Source: Spiroplasma diminutum CUAS-1
GTDB lineage: Bacteria; Bacillota_I; Bacilli_A; Mycoplasmatales; Mycoplasmataceae
Direction: 5' to 3'
Length of the DNA stretch: 64,000 nucleotides
Assembly: GCF_000439455.1 (NCBI RefSeq)
Contig: NC_021833.1
Coordinates: 1 to 64,000, forward strand
Position 1 is the stretch's first letter; every line of letters starts with the position of its first letter. Below are positions 13,556-26,478 of the stretch, one piece after another. The notes beneath the pieces were generated by a model. The model had not been told where the DNA came from. It worked only from the letters and a program-made list of their open reading frames with translations, and ran no database searches. The position numbers and the translations under genes are program-made.

Positions 13556-14686
13556 TTGTTAGAAAGAAATAGAAAATACATACTTGGTTTATCAGGTGGA
13601 GCTGATAGTGTTTTCCTTTTTCATTTTTTATTAGAAAAGGGAATTAATGATTTTATTGCTTGTCATGTTAATTATAATTTTAGAAAAGATTCGTATAAAG
13701 ATTTAGAATTAGTTCAAAATTTATGTAAAAAGAATAAAATAAAACTCGTTGTAAAAAATATTTCTCAAAACTATTCTGAACTAAGGCAAAATTTTGAAGC
13801 ATGAGCCAGAAATGAAAGATATGATTTTTTTTGTGAGCAAGCAAGAAAAGAAAACGCAGAAGCTATTTTAATTGCACATAATTTAAATGATCATATTGAA
13901 ACATTTATAATGCAAAAAAATAAAAATAAAAATGTATCTTATTTTGGAATTTCTGATAGGACTCACTATAGAGATTTTTTAATTTTGAGACCAATATTGA
14001 ATTTAAAAAAAACAGATATTATAAAAAGACTTGAAGAAAAAAAAATAAAATATATTATCGATAGTACTAATTTTGATTTGAAATATGAAAGAAATAATGT
14101 AAGACATAATTTAGAAGAGAAGGACTTCTCGAAAATAATGTTGGAAATAGAATTATTTAATAATAATTTAAATATTTATAAAAGTGCATTTGAGGAAAAT
14201 AACATAAGTAGTACTTTGGATTTAAATCTATTAAATGACGATCAAAGATGAAATGAGTATTTAATTTTTAATTTTTTAGAAAAAAATAATTTAGCTGAAC
14301 TTATTTACAATAATAAAAAATCTTTGATTAAAGAAATAATAAAAGAAATAAAATCAGAAAAAAGTTTTCTTGAAATATTAAAATCAAATTTTGTAATAAT
14401 GAAAGATTATAAAATTCTTAGAATTATTAAAAAATCTGATATTGAAATATTTCAAAGTGATAATTTAAAATATTTTAATGATTTTTTAATAGAAGAAAAT
14501 ATCTCAAATAATAAGGAAATTATAATAACAAATGATTGAAAAAAATATCAAGCGCAACTTATATACGAGGGAAAATTACTTTCAAAACTATATAAAAATA
14601 ATAAAACTTCATATTTGCAAAGATACAAAAATGTTTTAATTTTTAACAAAACAAAGAAAATAGTTTTAAATAAAATAACTATATAA
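13556..14686 (+). CDS. tilS: tRNA(Ile)-lysidine synthase
   Basis: TilS converts C34 of the CAU-anticodon isoleucine tRNA to lysidine, so that it reads AUA, a common codon in this AT-rich genome. The PP-loop SGGADS lies close to the N-terminus (about residue 13). Then come HVNYNFR, the AHNLNDHIETF stretch and RPILNLKKTDI. The length is about 376 residues, with several TGA Trp codons. No ATG is available. TTG at 13556 with GGTGAT (13546-13551) five bases before it is my choice; in-frame GTG 13547 and TTG 13544 are alternatives. The C-terminal third is divergent. Confidence 0.88.
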
Positions 14687-14724
14687 TGATAAAATCATAA
14701 TTGATATTAGAAAACGGTGGAAAA

Positions 14725-16629
<1,905 letters not shown>

Positions 16630-16640
16630 TAGATTGAATA

Positions 16641-16669
16641 AAAAAACACCTTATTAAAGGTGTTTTTTT
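16641..16669 (+). terminator. Terminator after ftsH
   Basis: The stem AAAAAACACCTT pairs with AAGGTGTTTTTT, with a short ATTA-type loop, and ends in a T run. A TATAAT at 16683-16688 just downstream could be the hslO -10 element. Confidence 0.85.
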
Positions 16670-16718
16670 ATGTTTTAATAAGTATAATAAGAAAATGAAT
16701 TTCAAGGAGAAATAAGAC

Positions 16719-17570
16719 ATGGATATGCAAATTAGAGCTTTAAGTGAAAAGCATAATGTAAAAATTTCAATAGTAGATATTTCAGAAAGTTTTAACGAAA
16801 TAGCAAAATTACAGGAAACAAATCCTTTAGCTTCAGTTGCTTTAGGAAGAACAATAATTAATAATTCATTATTAAGTTTATCATTAAAAGATGGGAATAA
16901 AATGACTACAAATATTAATGGTATGGGTCTTGGAGGTACAATAATAGCTGAGTTTCAAGAAAATAAAGTTAGAGGTTATATACAAATTCCTAATTTTGAA
17001 GTAGATAAAATTAAAGATGATCAAGGTAGTCCACTTTCACAAGTAGTTGGTAAACAAGGTTTTTTACAAATTTCAAGAGATAATGAAAATGGTGTTCCTT
17101 ATACATCTAGAGTTGAAATTATTTCAGGAGAAATAAATCTTGATTTTATGTATTATATACAACAAAGTGATCAAGTAAATTCTTTAATTTCATCTACAGT
17201 AGAAATAAATGAAGATGGAACTATTAAGAAAGCTTGTGGAATTATTATTCAATTATTACCAGGATTTAGTGATATGGATATAGATTTTATTGAAGATAAA
17301 GTTGGGTCATTAGATTATTTAATAAAAACTTTAATTAATACAACTAACTATGAATCTTTAATTAAAGATATTTGCGATGATGCTAAAGTATTAGGAGTAT
17401 CAGAATTAAAATTTGAATGTACTTGTAATTTGGAGAAAGTAATGTCTTCAATAAAAATGTTAGGTGAAGAAGAGATTAAAAAAATTATTGATGAAGGAGA
17501 AGTTGTAGAAGTTGTTTGTGATTTTTGCAAAAAGCAATACAATGTAAAACCAAATGAAATTAATTTTTAA
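16719..17570 (+). CDS. hslO: Redox-regulated chaperone Hsp33
   Basis: Hsp33 is a holdase activated by oxidation. The 283-residue product has the family N-terminal domain (including NPLASVALGRT and the MSLSLKDGNK-like stretch) and a C-terminal zinc switch with four cysteines, CTC at about residues 236-238 and CDFC at about 266-269. The ATG at 16719 follows AAGGAGA. All four redox cysteines are present, so the switch should work. The ftsH-hslO adjacency is conserved in Firmicutes. Confidence 0.93.
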   Translation: MDMQIRALSEKHNVKISIVDISESFNEIAKLQETNPLASVALGRTIINNSLLSLSLKDGNKMTTNINGMGLGGTIIAEFQENKVRGYIQIPNFEVDKIKDDQGSPLSQVVGKQGFLQISRDNENGVPYTSRVEIISGEINLDFMYYIQQSDQVNSLISSTVEINEDGTIKKACGIIIQLLPGFSDMDIDFIEDKVGSLDYLIKTLINTTNYESLIKDICDDAKVLGVSELKFECTCNLEKVMSSIKMLGEEEIKKIIDEGEVVEVVCDFCKKQYNVKPNEINF

Positions 17571-17623
17571 TTTTGTGCTAAAATAATAGAGGTGTATTTA
17601 AGTTCTGTATTAAGGAGAATAGT

Positions 17624-18631
17624 ATGGAAGAAAAAGATTTACAGAAGCCAGTCGAAATGGTTGATGGAAATTTAAAACAACCTAAATTTAAAAATGAAGA
17701 GGTTGTTAAAAATAAATCAGTTAAAAAAAATACAACTGACATGGGTCAAACTCGTATTAGAGAGTTTGAACATCTACAGTTACCTCAAATAACTGAAGAA
17801 GGCGTTAAGGGATTAAAACAAAAAAATAAAATCCAAAAACAAAATACCGCTAAATATTCAAAAAAAATATTAGAGGGCCAAATAGTATCAACAACAGGTA
17901 ATAGACCTGATTTAGAAAAAAACGTTATTGAGTTATACAACGTAAAAAGATGATATGTAACTGGAGATATGTTAACTCCCGTGTTGCGTGGTGTGGACTT
18001 GAAACTTGAAAAGGGTAAATTTATTGTAATCTTGGGACCATCTGGTTCAGGAAAAACAACATTATTGAATACAATCTCAGGATTGGATAAAACATCTGAG
18101 GGTGATGTTTTTGTTCTAGGTAATAACTTGTCTTTATTAAAAGATTCTCACTTAACAAAATTCCGTAGAGAAAATGTAGGATTTATTTTCCAACAGTATA
18201 ATCTACTTTCAAATTTAACTGCAAAAGAAAATGCAGAAGTTGGGGAAAATTTAAGTAAATCAAAAGAAAATAAGATGTCAATTGAAGATATCTTCAAAAC
18301 AATTGGTATGGAAGAACAAATGAATAAATATCCACACCAAATGTCAGGGGGGCAACAACAAAGGGTTTCTATTGCAAGAGCATTAGCAAAGAATCCTGAA
18401 ATCTTGTTTGGAGATGAACCAACAGGAGCTCTTGATGAGGAAATGGGAAGAAAAGTATTAGAAATCTTAGTTAATGTAAAAGAAAAATATAATACAACAG
18501 TAATTATTGTTACTCACAACCCAAATATTAGTGAAATTGGTGATACTGTTATTCACGTAAGAAATGGTCTTATTGATGAAATTAAACATAATACCAATCC
18601 TAAAAAACCATCAGAAATTGATTGATCATAA
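17624..18631 (+). CDS. ABC transporter ATP-binding protein, MacB/LolD-like, with long N-terminal extension
   Basis: The C-terminal 225 residues are a complete ABC ATPase: Walker A GPSGSGKTT at 138-146, Q-loop FIFQQYNLLS, signature MSGGQQQRVSIARAL, Walker B EILFGDEPTGALD and the switch histidine in IIVTHN. This subfamily (MacB/LolD/FtsE type) normally serves FtsX-like permeases. The first 105 residues are a polar, lysine-rich extension with no recognised domain. TGA at 17951 and 18623 are Trp, and the real stop is 18629. No permease gene is next to it, so the partner is unknown. It is 335 residues and ends at a terminator. Confidence 0.88.
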
Positions 18632-18635
18632 TTCG

Positions 18636-18668
18636 AAACTACAAAATGAAATATTTTTTGTAGTTTTT
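18636..18668 (+). terminator. Terminator after the orphan ABC ATPase gene
   Basis: AAACTACAAAA pairs with TTTTGTAGTTT around an AT-rich loop, followed by T residues. Confidence 0.75.
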
Positions 18669-18728
18669 TTATTCCAAAATTAACTTGAAAAAAGTATATA
18701 ATTATATTTGTTAAAGGTGGGAAGAGAC

Positions 18729-19043
18729 ATGCCAATTTTTAGTTTTAAAGGTGTTGATGAAAATCAAGTTAAAGAATATTTTAAGCAAGTTGGAGAACTT
18801 GCATTAATGATAAATGCAGATGTTAAAAAATTTGTATTTTGACATGATCCCAGTGTTTTAGTTGGAAATGGTTATGAAAAGGATGCTATTCAAGTTAACA
18901 TTGAATGAGTTGGAAGACCATTAAAACAAGCTGATGTAGCTAAACATATTCAAAAATTCTTTGGAAATATATCAAAAAATGTTTATGTAAAATTTGAAGA
19001 AATTAATAGTTTCTTATACTTAAACGGAGAAAGTAACGGATAA
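18729..19043 (+). CDS. Small conserved protein, DUF1904-like
   Basis: The 104-residue product (MPIFSFKGVDENQ...) is complete only with TGA as Trp (two codons, at about 18840 and 18906). It has no signal peptide or membrane segment. The pattern of a short N-terminal strand, a helix and a repeat of HxD/E residues resembles the DUF1904 family, which is related in shape to small tautomerase-like folds. I assign the family with moderate confidence and no function. The stop shares a base with the dusB start, so the two are probably translated together. Confidence 0.6.
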
Positions 19044-20029
19044 TGAAAATTAAAAATATTGATATTAAAGGACAAGTATTTTTAGGTCCAATGGCGGGCA
19101 CAACAAATGCTGCTTTTAGAATTATTTGCAAAGAAAAAGGTGCAGCATTGGTATATGCTGAAATGGTTAGTACAGAAGGTTTAGTTCATAATAATCAAAA
19201 AACTAAAACTATGATTGAAGTATCTAATTTAGAACACCCGATTACTTTGCAAATTTTTGGTTTTGATATTAATTCATTTGTTGAAGGCGCAAAAATAGTT
19301 GAAGAATTTTCTGAGTGTGATGTTATTGATATAAATATGGGGTGTCCCGCACCTAAAGTCGCAATGAGAAGTCAAGCAGGAGCGAACTTATTAAAGTATC
19401 CAGAAAGAGTTGGAGAAGTTATTAAAGCTGTTGTTGAAAATACATCAAAACCAGTTACTGTGAAAATGAGAATTGGATGAGATGATGAAAATAAGAATGT
19501 TGTTGAACTTGCAAAAATAGCAGAAGCAAATGGAGCAAGTGCAATTGCAGTACATGGAAGAACAAGAAATCAGTTTTATAATGGTAAAGCTGATTGAACA
19601 TGAATTAAAAAAGTTAAAGAAGCTGTAAAAATTCCAGTAATTGGAAATGGTGATGTAACCGATGGACCATCAGCAAAAGCAATGTTAGAAGAAACAGGTT
19701 GCGATGGAATAATGATTGCAAGAGCAGCACAAGGAAATCCATGAGTCTTTAGAGAAATTCAACATTATTTGGATACAGGAGAATTTCTTGCTAAACCAAC
19801 TTATAAAGAATGAAAAGCAACAGTTATAAGACATGCAAATTTATTAATTGAAATGCGTGGAGAAGAGTTTGCAATAAGAGAAATGAGAAAACAACTTCTT
19901 TGATACTTAGGAACTTTAGGTTCAGAAGGACTAATCAAAGAAATGAAGCAAATGGCAACAACTATTGAATCAATGGAAGATATGAATAGTATATTTAAAT
20001 TTTATGAAGATAAAAATTTAGGAGATTAA
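19043..20029 (+). CDS. dusB: tRNA-dihydrouridine synthase (DusB type)
   Basis: This FMN enzyme reduces uridine in the tRNA D-loop (in Bacillus the DusB family member at this locus). The product is 328 residues. Motifs are LGPMAGTTNAAFR at the N-terminus, NMGCPAPKV with the catalytic cysteine, KMRIGWD, AVHGRTR and the phosphate-binding region GNGDVTDG through GIMIARAAQGNPW. TGA codons are Trp throughout. dusB directly followed by lysS is the same as in Bacillus. Confidence 0.94.
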
Positions 20030-20033
20030 AGAA

Positions 20034-21544
<1,511 letters not shown>

Positions 21545-21545
<1 letters not shown>

Positions 21546-22552
21546 TGAAATATGGTATAGCTTTAGGGTATGTCTCTAAATTGAATTTTCAAGAAACAGT
21601 TGAAGGAATAGAATATATTAAAGAGAATATTTTTTCTTCTTTAAAGAACAAGTTTGAATTATTGAATGTTACAAGTGGTTTAATAACTAATAAATATGTT
21701 TGACTGAATGATGACTTTCAACAAACTAAAAGACCAATTGATTTTGACGTAATTAGTCAAAATGAATATGGAGAAATAATTCAATCGAATAATAAATGAA
21801 GAAGACATTTCTTAAAAAATTTAGATGAGGACAATGAATCAATTAAGGGCATTATTACTAACTTTACAACTGTAAATAGAGATTCAAATTTAGATAATAT
21901 TAATTCCTTAATATTTGAAGAAATCGGTTTAGAAATTCTTGTAAATGAAGTTGACATGGAATTTTTAGATAATACTTTGATTGATATTTATAAAATTCTA
22001 TGTACAATTGATTTAAAAATTAGTGAAAAGTATGAAAATTTAAATGACTTTCATTTATCAAAAACTTTAACTTTTATTACTTATAAAAAACTTAAAGAAC
22101 TTTATCCGCTACTTACTTTTTCAGAACGATTAAATAAGTTTGGAAAAGATAATGGTAGTTTTGTAATTCAAGACTATGCAGAAAAGATTTTAAATCAAAA
22201 AAATGTAGGACAGTTTTCAGAAGATGTCTTTAATTTAAAAACATATTCAAAATTATATGTATACAATGGAGAATGTGAAAAGTCTGTTTCTGTAGCATAT
22301 GCAGGATTTCAAGTCGATAGAAAAACTTTAAAAGAACAAAACCTTATCTTAAAAGAAAATAGTAAAATCAATAATGAATATAATCATTTGATTAAATCAA
22401 ATGATTTACCTTTAACTATTTCAATTGGTGTTTTTACAAATAGAGTATCAATGACTATTCTTGAAAAACAACATATAGGAGAAGTTCATTCTTCAATATG
22501 AGGAAATGAATTTATTGAGTACTGCAAAGCAAATAATATTAATATACTTTAA
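21545..22552 (+). CDS. AsnA-like protein (divergent aspartate-ammonia ligase)
   Basis: I recognise this 335-residue product as a divergent member of the AsnA family, which makes asparagine from aspartate, ammonia and ATP with a class II synthetase fold. Matching landmarks in order are NNKWRR (AsnA LAKWKR), GFQVDRKTLKEQ (GIRVDADTLKHQ) and the C-terminal stretch with TNRVSMTILEKQHIGEVHS (motif 3 arginine kept). The usual glycine-rich GGGIGQSR is replaced by SIGVFTNR. Activity is therefore uncertain. The gene overlaps lysS by one base and is followed by a terminator. It may be an active but fast-evolving enzyme or a repurposed copy. Confidence 0.72.
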
Positions 22553-22578
22553 TCACAACTACTATGTTGTGATTTTTT
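22553..22578 (+). terminator. Terminator after the AsnA-like gene
   Basis: TCACAAC (22553-22559) pairs perfectly with GTTGTGA (22566-22572), followed by six T residues. It closes the dusB-lysS-asnA-like unit. Confidence 0.88.
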
Positions 22579-22603
22579 AATTATAATTATGTTGGTGATA
22601 AAA

Positions 22604-23203
22604 ATGATATCTTTAATAATTGTAGCTAACGGAACTGGTCAAAGATTTGGATCAAATAAAATGTTGCTAAATATTGATGGGCAATATTTAATAAACAAAA
22701 CAATAAAATGTTTTGAGGGTATTGATGATATTAAGGAAATAATAGTAGTTTCTAATCAAGAAATTTTTAATATTATTGATAATAAAAAAGTTATATGTGT
22801 AAATGGAGGTAATACAAGATCACAATCTGTTGAATGTGGACTTAAACTTGCAAAACAAGAATATGTATTAATACACGATGGTGCTAGACCATTTATTACA
22901 AAAAAATTAATTAAAAATATAGTTAACTCTTTAAAGAATAATGAAGTTGTAGTTCCTTTTTTGAAAATATCAAATTGTTTAAAAAGAATTAGCAATTCAA
23001 AAGTAAAAACTGTTAATAGAGAAGAATATATACAAACACAAACTCCTCAAGGTTTTAAAACCTCAATTATAAGAAAAGCTTATGAAAACAATAAAGCAGA
23101 ATTCTATGATGATTGTCAATTATTAGAAGATACTAAATATGAAATTCATTTCATTAATGGCGAAGAAGAAAATAAAAAAATTACATTCATAACGGATATA
23201 TAA
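22604..23203 (+). CDS. ispD: 2-C-methyl-D-erythritol 4-phosphate cytidylyltransferase IspD
   Basis: IspD transfers CMP to MEP in the non-mevalonate isoprenoid pathway. The 199-residue product has the nucleotide loop (IIVANGTGQRFGSNKM, with Asn where AAG is usual), HDGARPF and QTPQGF, the diagnostic motifs. The ATG at 22604 has GGTGAT four bases upstream; the earlier in-frame ATG at 22589 has no site. The related TarI ribitol cytidylyltransferase is an alternative, but teichoic acid synthesis is not expected in a wall-less cell. ispF is not adjacent. Confidence 0.82.
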   Translation: MISLIIVANGTGQRFGSNKMLLNIDGQYLINKTIKCFEGIDDIKEIIVVSNQEIFNIIDNKKVICVNGGNTRSQSVECGLKLAKQEYVLIHDGARPFITKKLIKNIVNSLKNNEVVVPFLKISNCLKRISNSKVKTVNREEYIQTQTPQGFKTSIIRKAYENNKAEFYDDCQLLEDTKYEIHFINGEEENKKITFITDI

Positions 23204-23228
23204 TCTTTATTCAGATTTCAAATATATC

Positions 23229-23258
23229 TTGATTATATAGCACCTTTTACTATATAAT
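23229..23258 (+). promoter_or_regulatory. Promoter of the rpsF operon
   Basis: TTGATT (23229-23234) and a perfect TATAAT (23253-23258) are separated by 18 bp, 71 bp before the rpsF start codon. This leaves room for the structured leader that follows. Confidence 0.7.
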
Positions 23259-23266
23259 AAGTAAGC

Positions 23267-23320
23267 GAGTTAATTTTTATTAACTCCTTGCCTTTTATTA
23301 GGCCAAAAGACCATAAGGAG
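23267..23320 (+). promoter_or_regulatory. Structured rpsF leader with two exclusive pairings
   Basis: GAGTTAAT (23267-23274) pairs with ATTAACTC (23279-23286). The overlapping CTCCTT (23284-23289) can instead pair with AAGGAG (23315-23320), the rpsF Shine-Dalgarno sequence, with GCC/GGC inside that stem (23290-23292 with 23301-23303). One fold would expose the site and the other hide it. This fits an autoregulatory ribosomal-protein leader (S6:S18 leaders are known in bacteria), but I cannot match the known motif from sequence alone. Confidence 0.5.
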
Positions 23321-23328
23321 ATAGAATT

Positions 23329-23850
23329 ATGATTAGAAAATACGAAGTTATGTATATTATTGATCAAGATACAACAGATGTAAAAACTGTTCAAACTAAA
23401 TTACATGATGTACTTACTGCTAACGGGGGTAAAATCTTAGAATCAGAAGATTGAGGATTAAAAGATTTTGCATACTTAATTAAGAAAAAGAAAAAAGGTT
23501 ACTATACTGTAGTAATTGTTGAAACAGATTCAGCAAATATTAATGAATTTGAACGTGTTTCAAGAATTGATAAAAACGTAGTTAGATATCAAGTAATTAA
23601 TACTGAAAATGAAAAAAAATATGTTCAAACAACAAAATTATCAAAAACTGATATGTCAAAATTCAAAGAAGAAAAGAAACCTTCAAGAGGATTTGATAGA
23701 AGAATGCCAAGAAGAGATGATAATAACAAAGTTGAAGATGTAAATAGTAATAAAGCTGTTAAAGAAGTAACTGCTGCAACAACTGAAGTAAAAGAAGAAA
23801 AACAAGCAGTTAAAAAAACAACTAAAAAAGTTGAAGTAAAAGAGGATTAA
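23329..23850 (+). CDS. rpsF: 30S ribosomal protein S6
   Basis: S6 binds 16S rRNA together with S18. The first 100 residues are a normal S6 (MIRKYEVMYIID at the start, then the WGLKDFAYLIKKKKKGYY stretch, with a TGA Trp). A further 70 residues are highly charged and disordered, rich in Lys, Glu and Val (173 residues in total). Such tails occur on mollicute ribosomal proteins. It opens the rpsF-ssb-rpsR-rplI-dnaB cluster. Confidence 0.95.
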
Positions 23851-23871
23851 TAGTTTTAAAGGAGAATTCAA

Positions 23872-24318
23872 ATGAACTCAGTAAACTTAATTGGAAGAAT
23901 AACAAAAGACCCAGAACTTAGAAGTTCATCAAATGGTAAATCATTTGTTGCATTTACACTTGCTGTTAATGAATTTTCTGGTGGAAATCAATTTACACAG
24001 TTTGTACCTTGCTTTGCATGAGAAAAAACAGCTGAAAATTTAGCTAAGTTTGTTAAAAAAGGAGCACAAATTTCTGTTGAAGGTTCAATAAACGTTAGAC
24101 AAGAAAATGCAAATGGGCAATATTCACAAATAGTTACAATTAGAGCTAATAGAATTGAATTTCTTGGTGGTACAAATAATGTACAATCAAGTTCAAACAA
24201 TTCATTTGGATCAAGTCAACCATCACAACCTTCTCAACAACCATCAAGTAACTTTGATTTTGATTTAATAGATGATTCAAAATCAACAAATGATGATTCA
24301 ATTTTATGAGAAGAATAA
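23872..24318 (+). CDS. ssb: Single-stranded DNA-binding protein
   Basis: SSB coats ssDNA during replication and repair. The 148-residue product has the OB-fold ([17 protein letters not shown] at the N-terminus, PCFAWEKTAENL mid-domain), then a Ser/Gln/Asn-rich linker (about 105-125) and an acidic tail. The tail ends DDSILWEE (the W is a TGA), which departs from the common DDDIPF tip that recruits partner proteins. It is placed between rpsF and rpsR as in most Firmicutes. Confidence 0.95.
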
Positions 24319-24334
24319 TATAGGAGAAAATAGA

Positions 24335-24556
24335 ATGAAAAAATTTGTAAGAAGAAAAAAAGTTAATTTCTTTGCTAAAAATAACATTGATTATATTGAT
24401 TATAAAGATGTAGATTTATTAAAAAAATTCATCTCAGCTAATGGGCAAATTTTACCAAAAAGAATTACAGGAACATCACCAAAACATCAAAGAATGTTAG
24501 CTATTGCTATTAAAAGAGCAAGAGGTATGGGATTGTTACCATTTGTAGTTCAATAA
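24335..24556 (+). CDS. rpsR: 30S ribosomal protein S18
   Basis: S18 is the partner of S6 on the 30S platform. It is 73 residues, complete, with conserved [24 protein letters not shown] and [13 protein letters not shown]. The ATG at 24335 follows TAGGAGA. An upstream in-frame start at 24272 would lie in ssb and is not used. A terminator follows the stop. Confidence 0.97.
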   Translation: MKKFVRRKKVNFFAKNNIDYIDYKDVDLLKKFISANGQILPKRITGTSPKHQRMLAIAIKRARGMGLLPFVVQ

Positions 24557-24565
24557 TATTTAATC

Positions 24566-24588
24566 AACACCGACAAGGTGTTTTTTTA
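24566..24588 (+). terminator. Terminator or attenuator between rpsR and rplI
   Basis: AACACC and GGTGTT pair around GACA, followed by seven T residues. It probably separates rpsF-ssb-rpsR from rplI-dnaB, at least in part. Confidence 0.8.
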
Positions 24589-24616
24589 TTTGTTATAATT
24601 AATGAGGTGAAAACAG

Positions 24617-25063
24617 ATGAAAGTAATTTTATTAGTAGATGTAAAAAATTATGGTAAAAAAGATGAAATTGTAAATGTATCTGATGGATATGCTACAAAT
24701 TTTTTAATACCCAAAGGTCTTGCAATTCTTGCAACAAAAGATGATGTTAGTCATTTAAATGTTAGAAAAAGAAAAGAAGAAGAAATAAAAAATGAAAAGC
24801 AGGCTGAAATAAATAGTTTAAAGGAAAAAATTGAATCACTTCAATTGAATTTTAAAATTAAAACTAAAGATGGGAAACCATTTGGATCAGTCTCTCTTTC
24901 ACAAATTACAGATAGAATAAAAAAAGAATTTTCATTTGATTTAGATAAAAGAAAATTTGAAAAACACGAAAGCCTGAATAAATTGGGTCTATTTTATTTA
25001 AAAATTAAACTTGATTTTAAAGTAGTAGCTACATTGAAAGTATTTGTGGAGGGAACCGAATAA
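24617..25063 (+). CDS. rplI: 50S ribosomal protein L9
   Basis: L9 binds domain V of 23S rRNA at the base of the L1 stalk. It has 148 residues: the N-terminal domain with [24 protein letters not shown] (conserved G-Y-A-x-N-x-L-x-P), a long charged helix, and the C-terminal domain. It begins after GAGGTG and its stop overlaps the dnaB start (TAATG). Confidence 0.96.
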   Translation: MKVILLVDVKNYGKKDEIVNVSDGYATNFLIPKGLAILATKDDVSHLNVRKRKEEEIKNEKQAEINSLKEKIESLQLNFKIKTKDGKPFGSVSLSQITDRIKKEFSFDLDKRKFEKHESLNKLGLFYLKIKLDFKVVATLKVFVEGTE

Positions 25064-26415
25064 TGAATGAAAATATAGATTTTAATATGGACAATGTTTT
25101 AATAGATTCAGAAAAAGCAGTTTTAGCAATTGCAATGCATTCACCAAAAGCAAGTTTTGATATATTAACACAATTAAACTCAGAGGATTTTAGTTTAGAA
25201 AAGCATCAAACAATTTTTGAGGCAATAAATGTTGTTTCACAAAATAGTCAAAATATCACAATTACAAAACTTGCAGAATTTTTAGAAGATAAAAAACTTC
25301 TTGAAAAAGTTGGTGGAGTATCATATCTTTCTGATGTATCTGGATATTTTTATACAGATGAGGGTTTTGAAGATTATGTTGAAATAGTTTTTAAAAATTC
25401 AATTGGAAGACAATTAGATAGAGCATTAATTCATATTAAACAATTAAGAGATAGTAAATCACCAATTGATGAAGTATTTGTAATAGCTCAACAAAAAATT
25501 CTTAATATTAAAACTGATATTAAAAAAGATGATGCAACAGCAGTTAAGGAAACTGTTGTTGATGTTATTAAAAAAATTGAAGCTCTTGAAAAAAATGGAG
25601 GACTTGTAAATGGTGTTCCTTCAGGATTTTCTGACTTGGACCAAATAACAAATGGATGACAAAAAGGTGATTTTATAATTCTTGCTGCTCGTCCTTCTAT
25701 GGGTAAAACTGCTTTTGCATTAAACTTAGCAGTAAATGCTGCAGAGCGTCAAAAAGGTGTTGCATTTTTTTCTTTAGAAATGCCAAAAGAGCAATTGGTT
25801 CAACGTATATTAAGTTCAGTTTCTGGAATTGAATCAGGTTCATTAAGAAATGCTCAGGGTTTAACAACTGAAAAATGAACTAGAATTACAGCAGGTGGAG
25901 AGCAAATCAAAAACATGAATATTGTTATTGATGATACTCCTGGAATAACTGTCTTACAATTACAATCAAAATTAAGAAAAATGAAAAGAGATTTTGGAGT
26001 GGAAATCTGCTTTATTGATTATTTACAATTAATTTCATCAATGTCAAATAAATTTGATAGTAGACAAAATGAAGTTGCAGCAATTTCTAGACATCTTAAA
26101 AAGATTGCACGTGAATTAAATATGCCAATAGTTTGTCTATCACAATTATCTCGTAGTGTTGAAAAAAGAGAAGAAAAGACTCCGTTAATGTCAGATTTAA
26201 GAGATAGTGGAGCTATTGAACAAGACGCAGATATAATTATGTTTTTATATAGAGATGCATACTATAAAACAAAAGAATATAATGTTGGTTCAGATGATCC
26301 AACAGATGAAACAGATATTATAATTTCAAAACATAGAAATGGTGCAACAGGTGTTGTTAAAGTTAATTTCTTAAGAAGTTATGGAAAATTCATAGACCAG
26401 TCTAAAAACATATAG
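25063..26415 (+). CDS. dnaB: Replicative DNA helicase DnaB
   Basis: This hexameric helicase unwinds the fork. It has 450 residues, with TGA Trp codons at 25657 and 25876. The N-terminal helical domain includes [12 protein letters not shown]. The RecA-like core has Walker [11 protein letters not shown], then [18 protein letters not shown] (Walker B) and the arginine-finger region KHRNG. The rplI-dnaB pair is conserved as in Bacillus (there named dnaC). Confidence 0.96.
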
Positions 26416-26478
26416 TATGTTTTTATTATCAATTTAATGTAAAATAAATAATAGAGAAATTTTAGAAGGAGTTATGTT

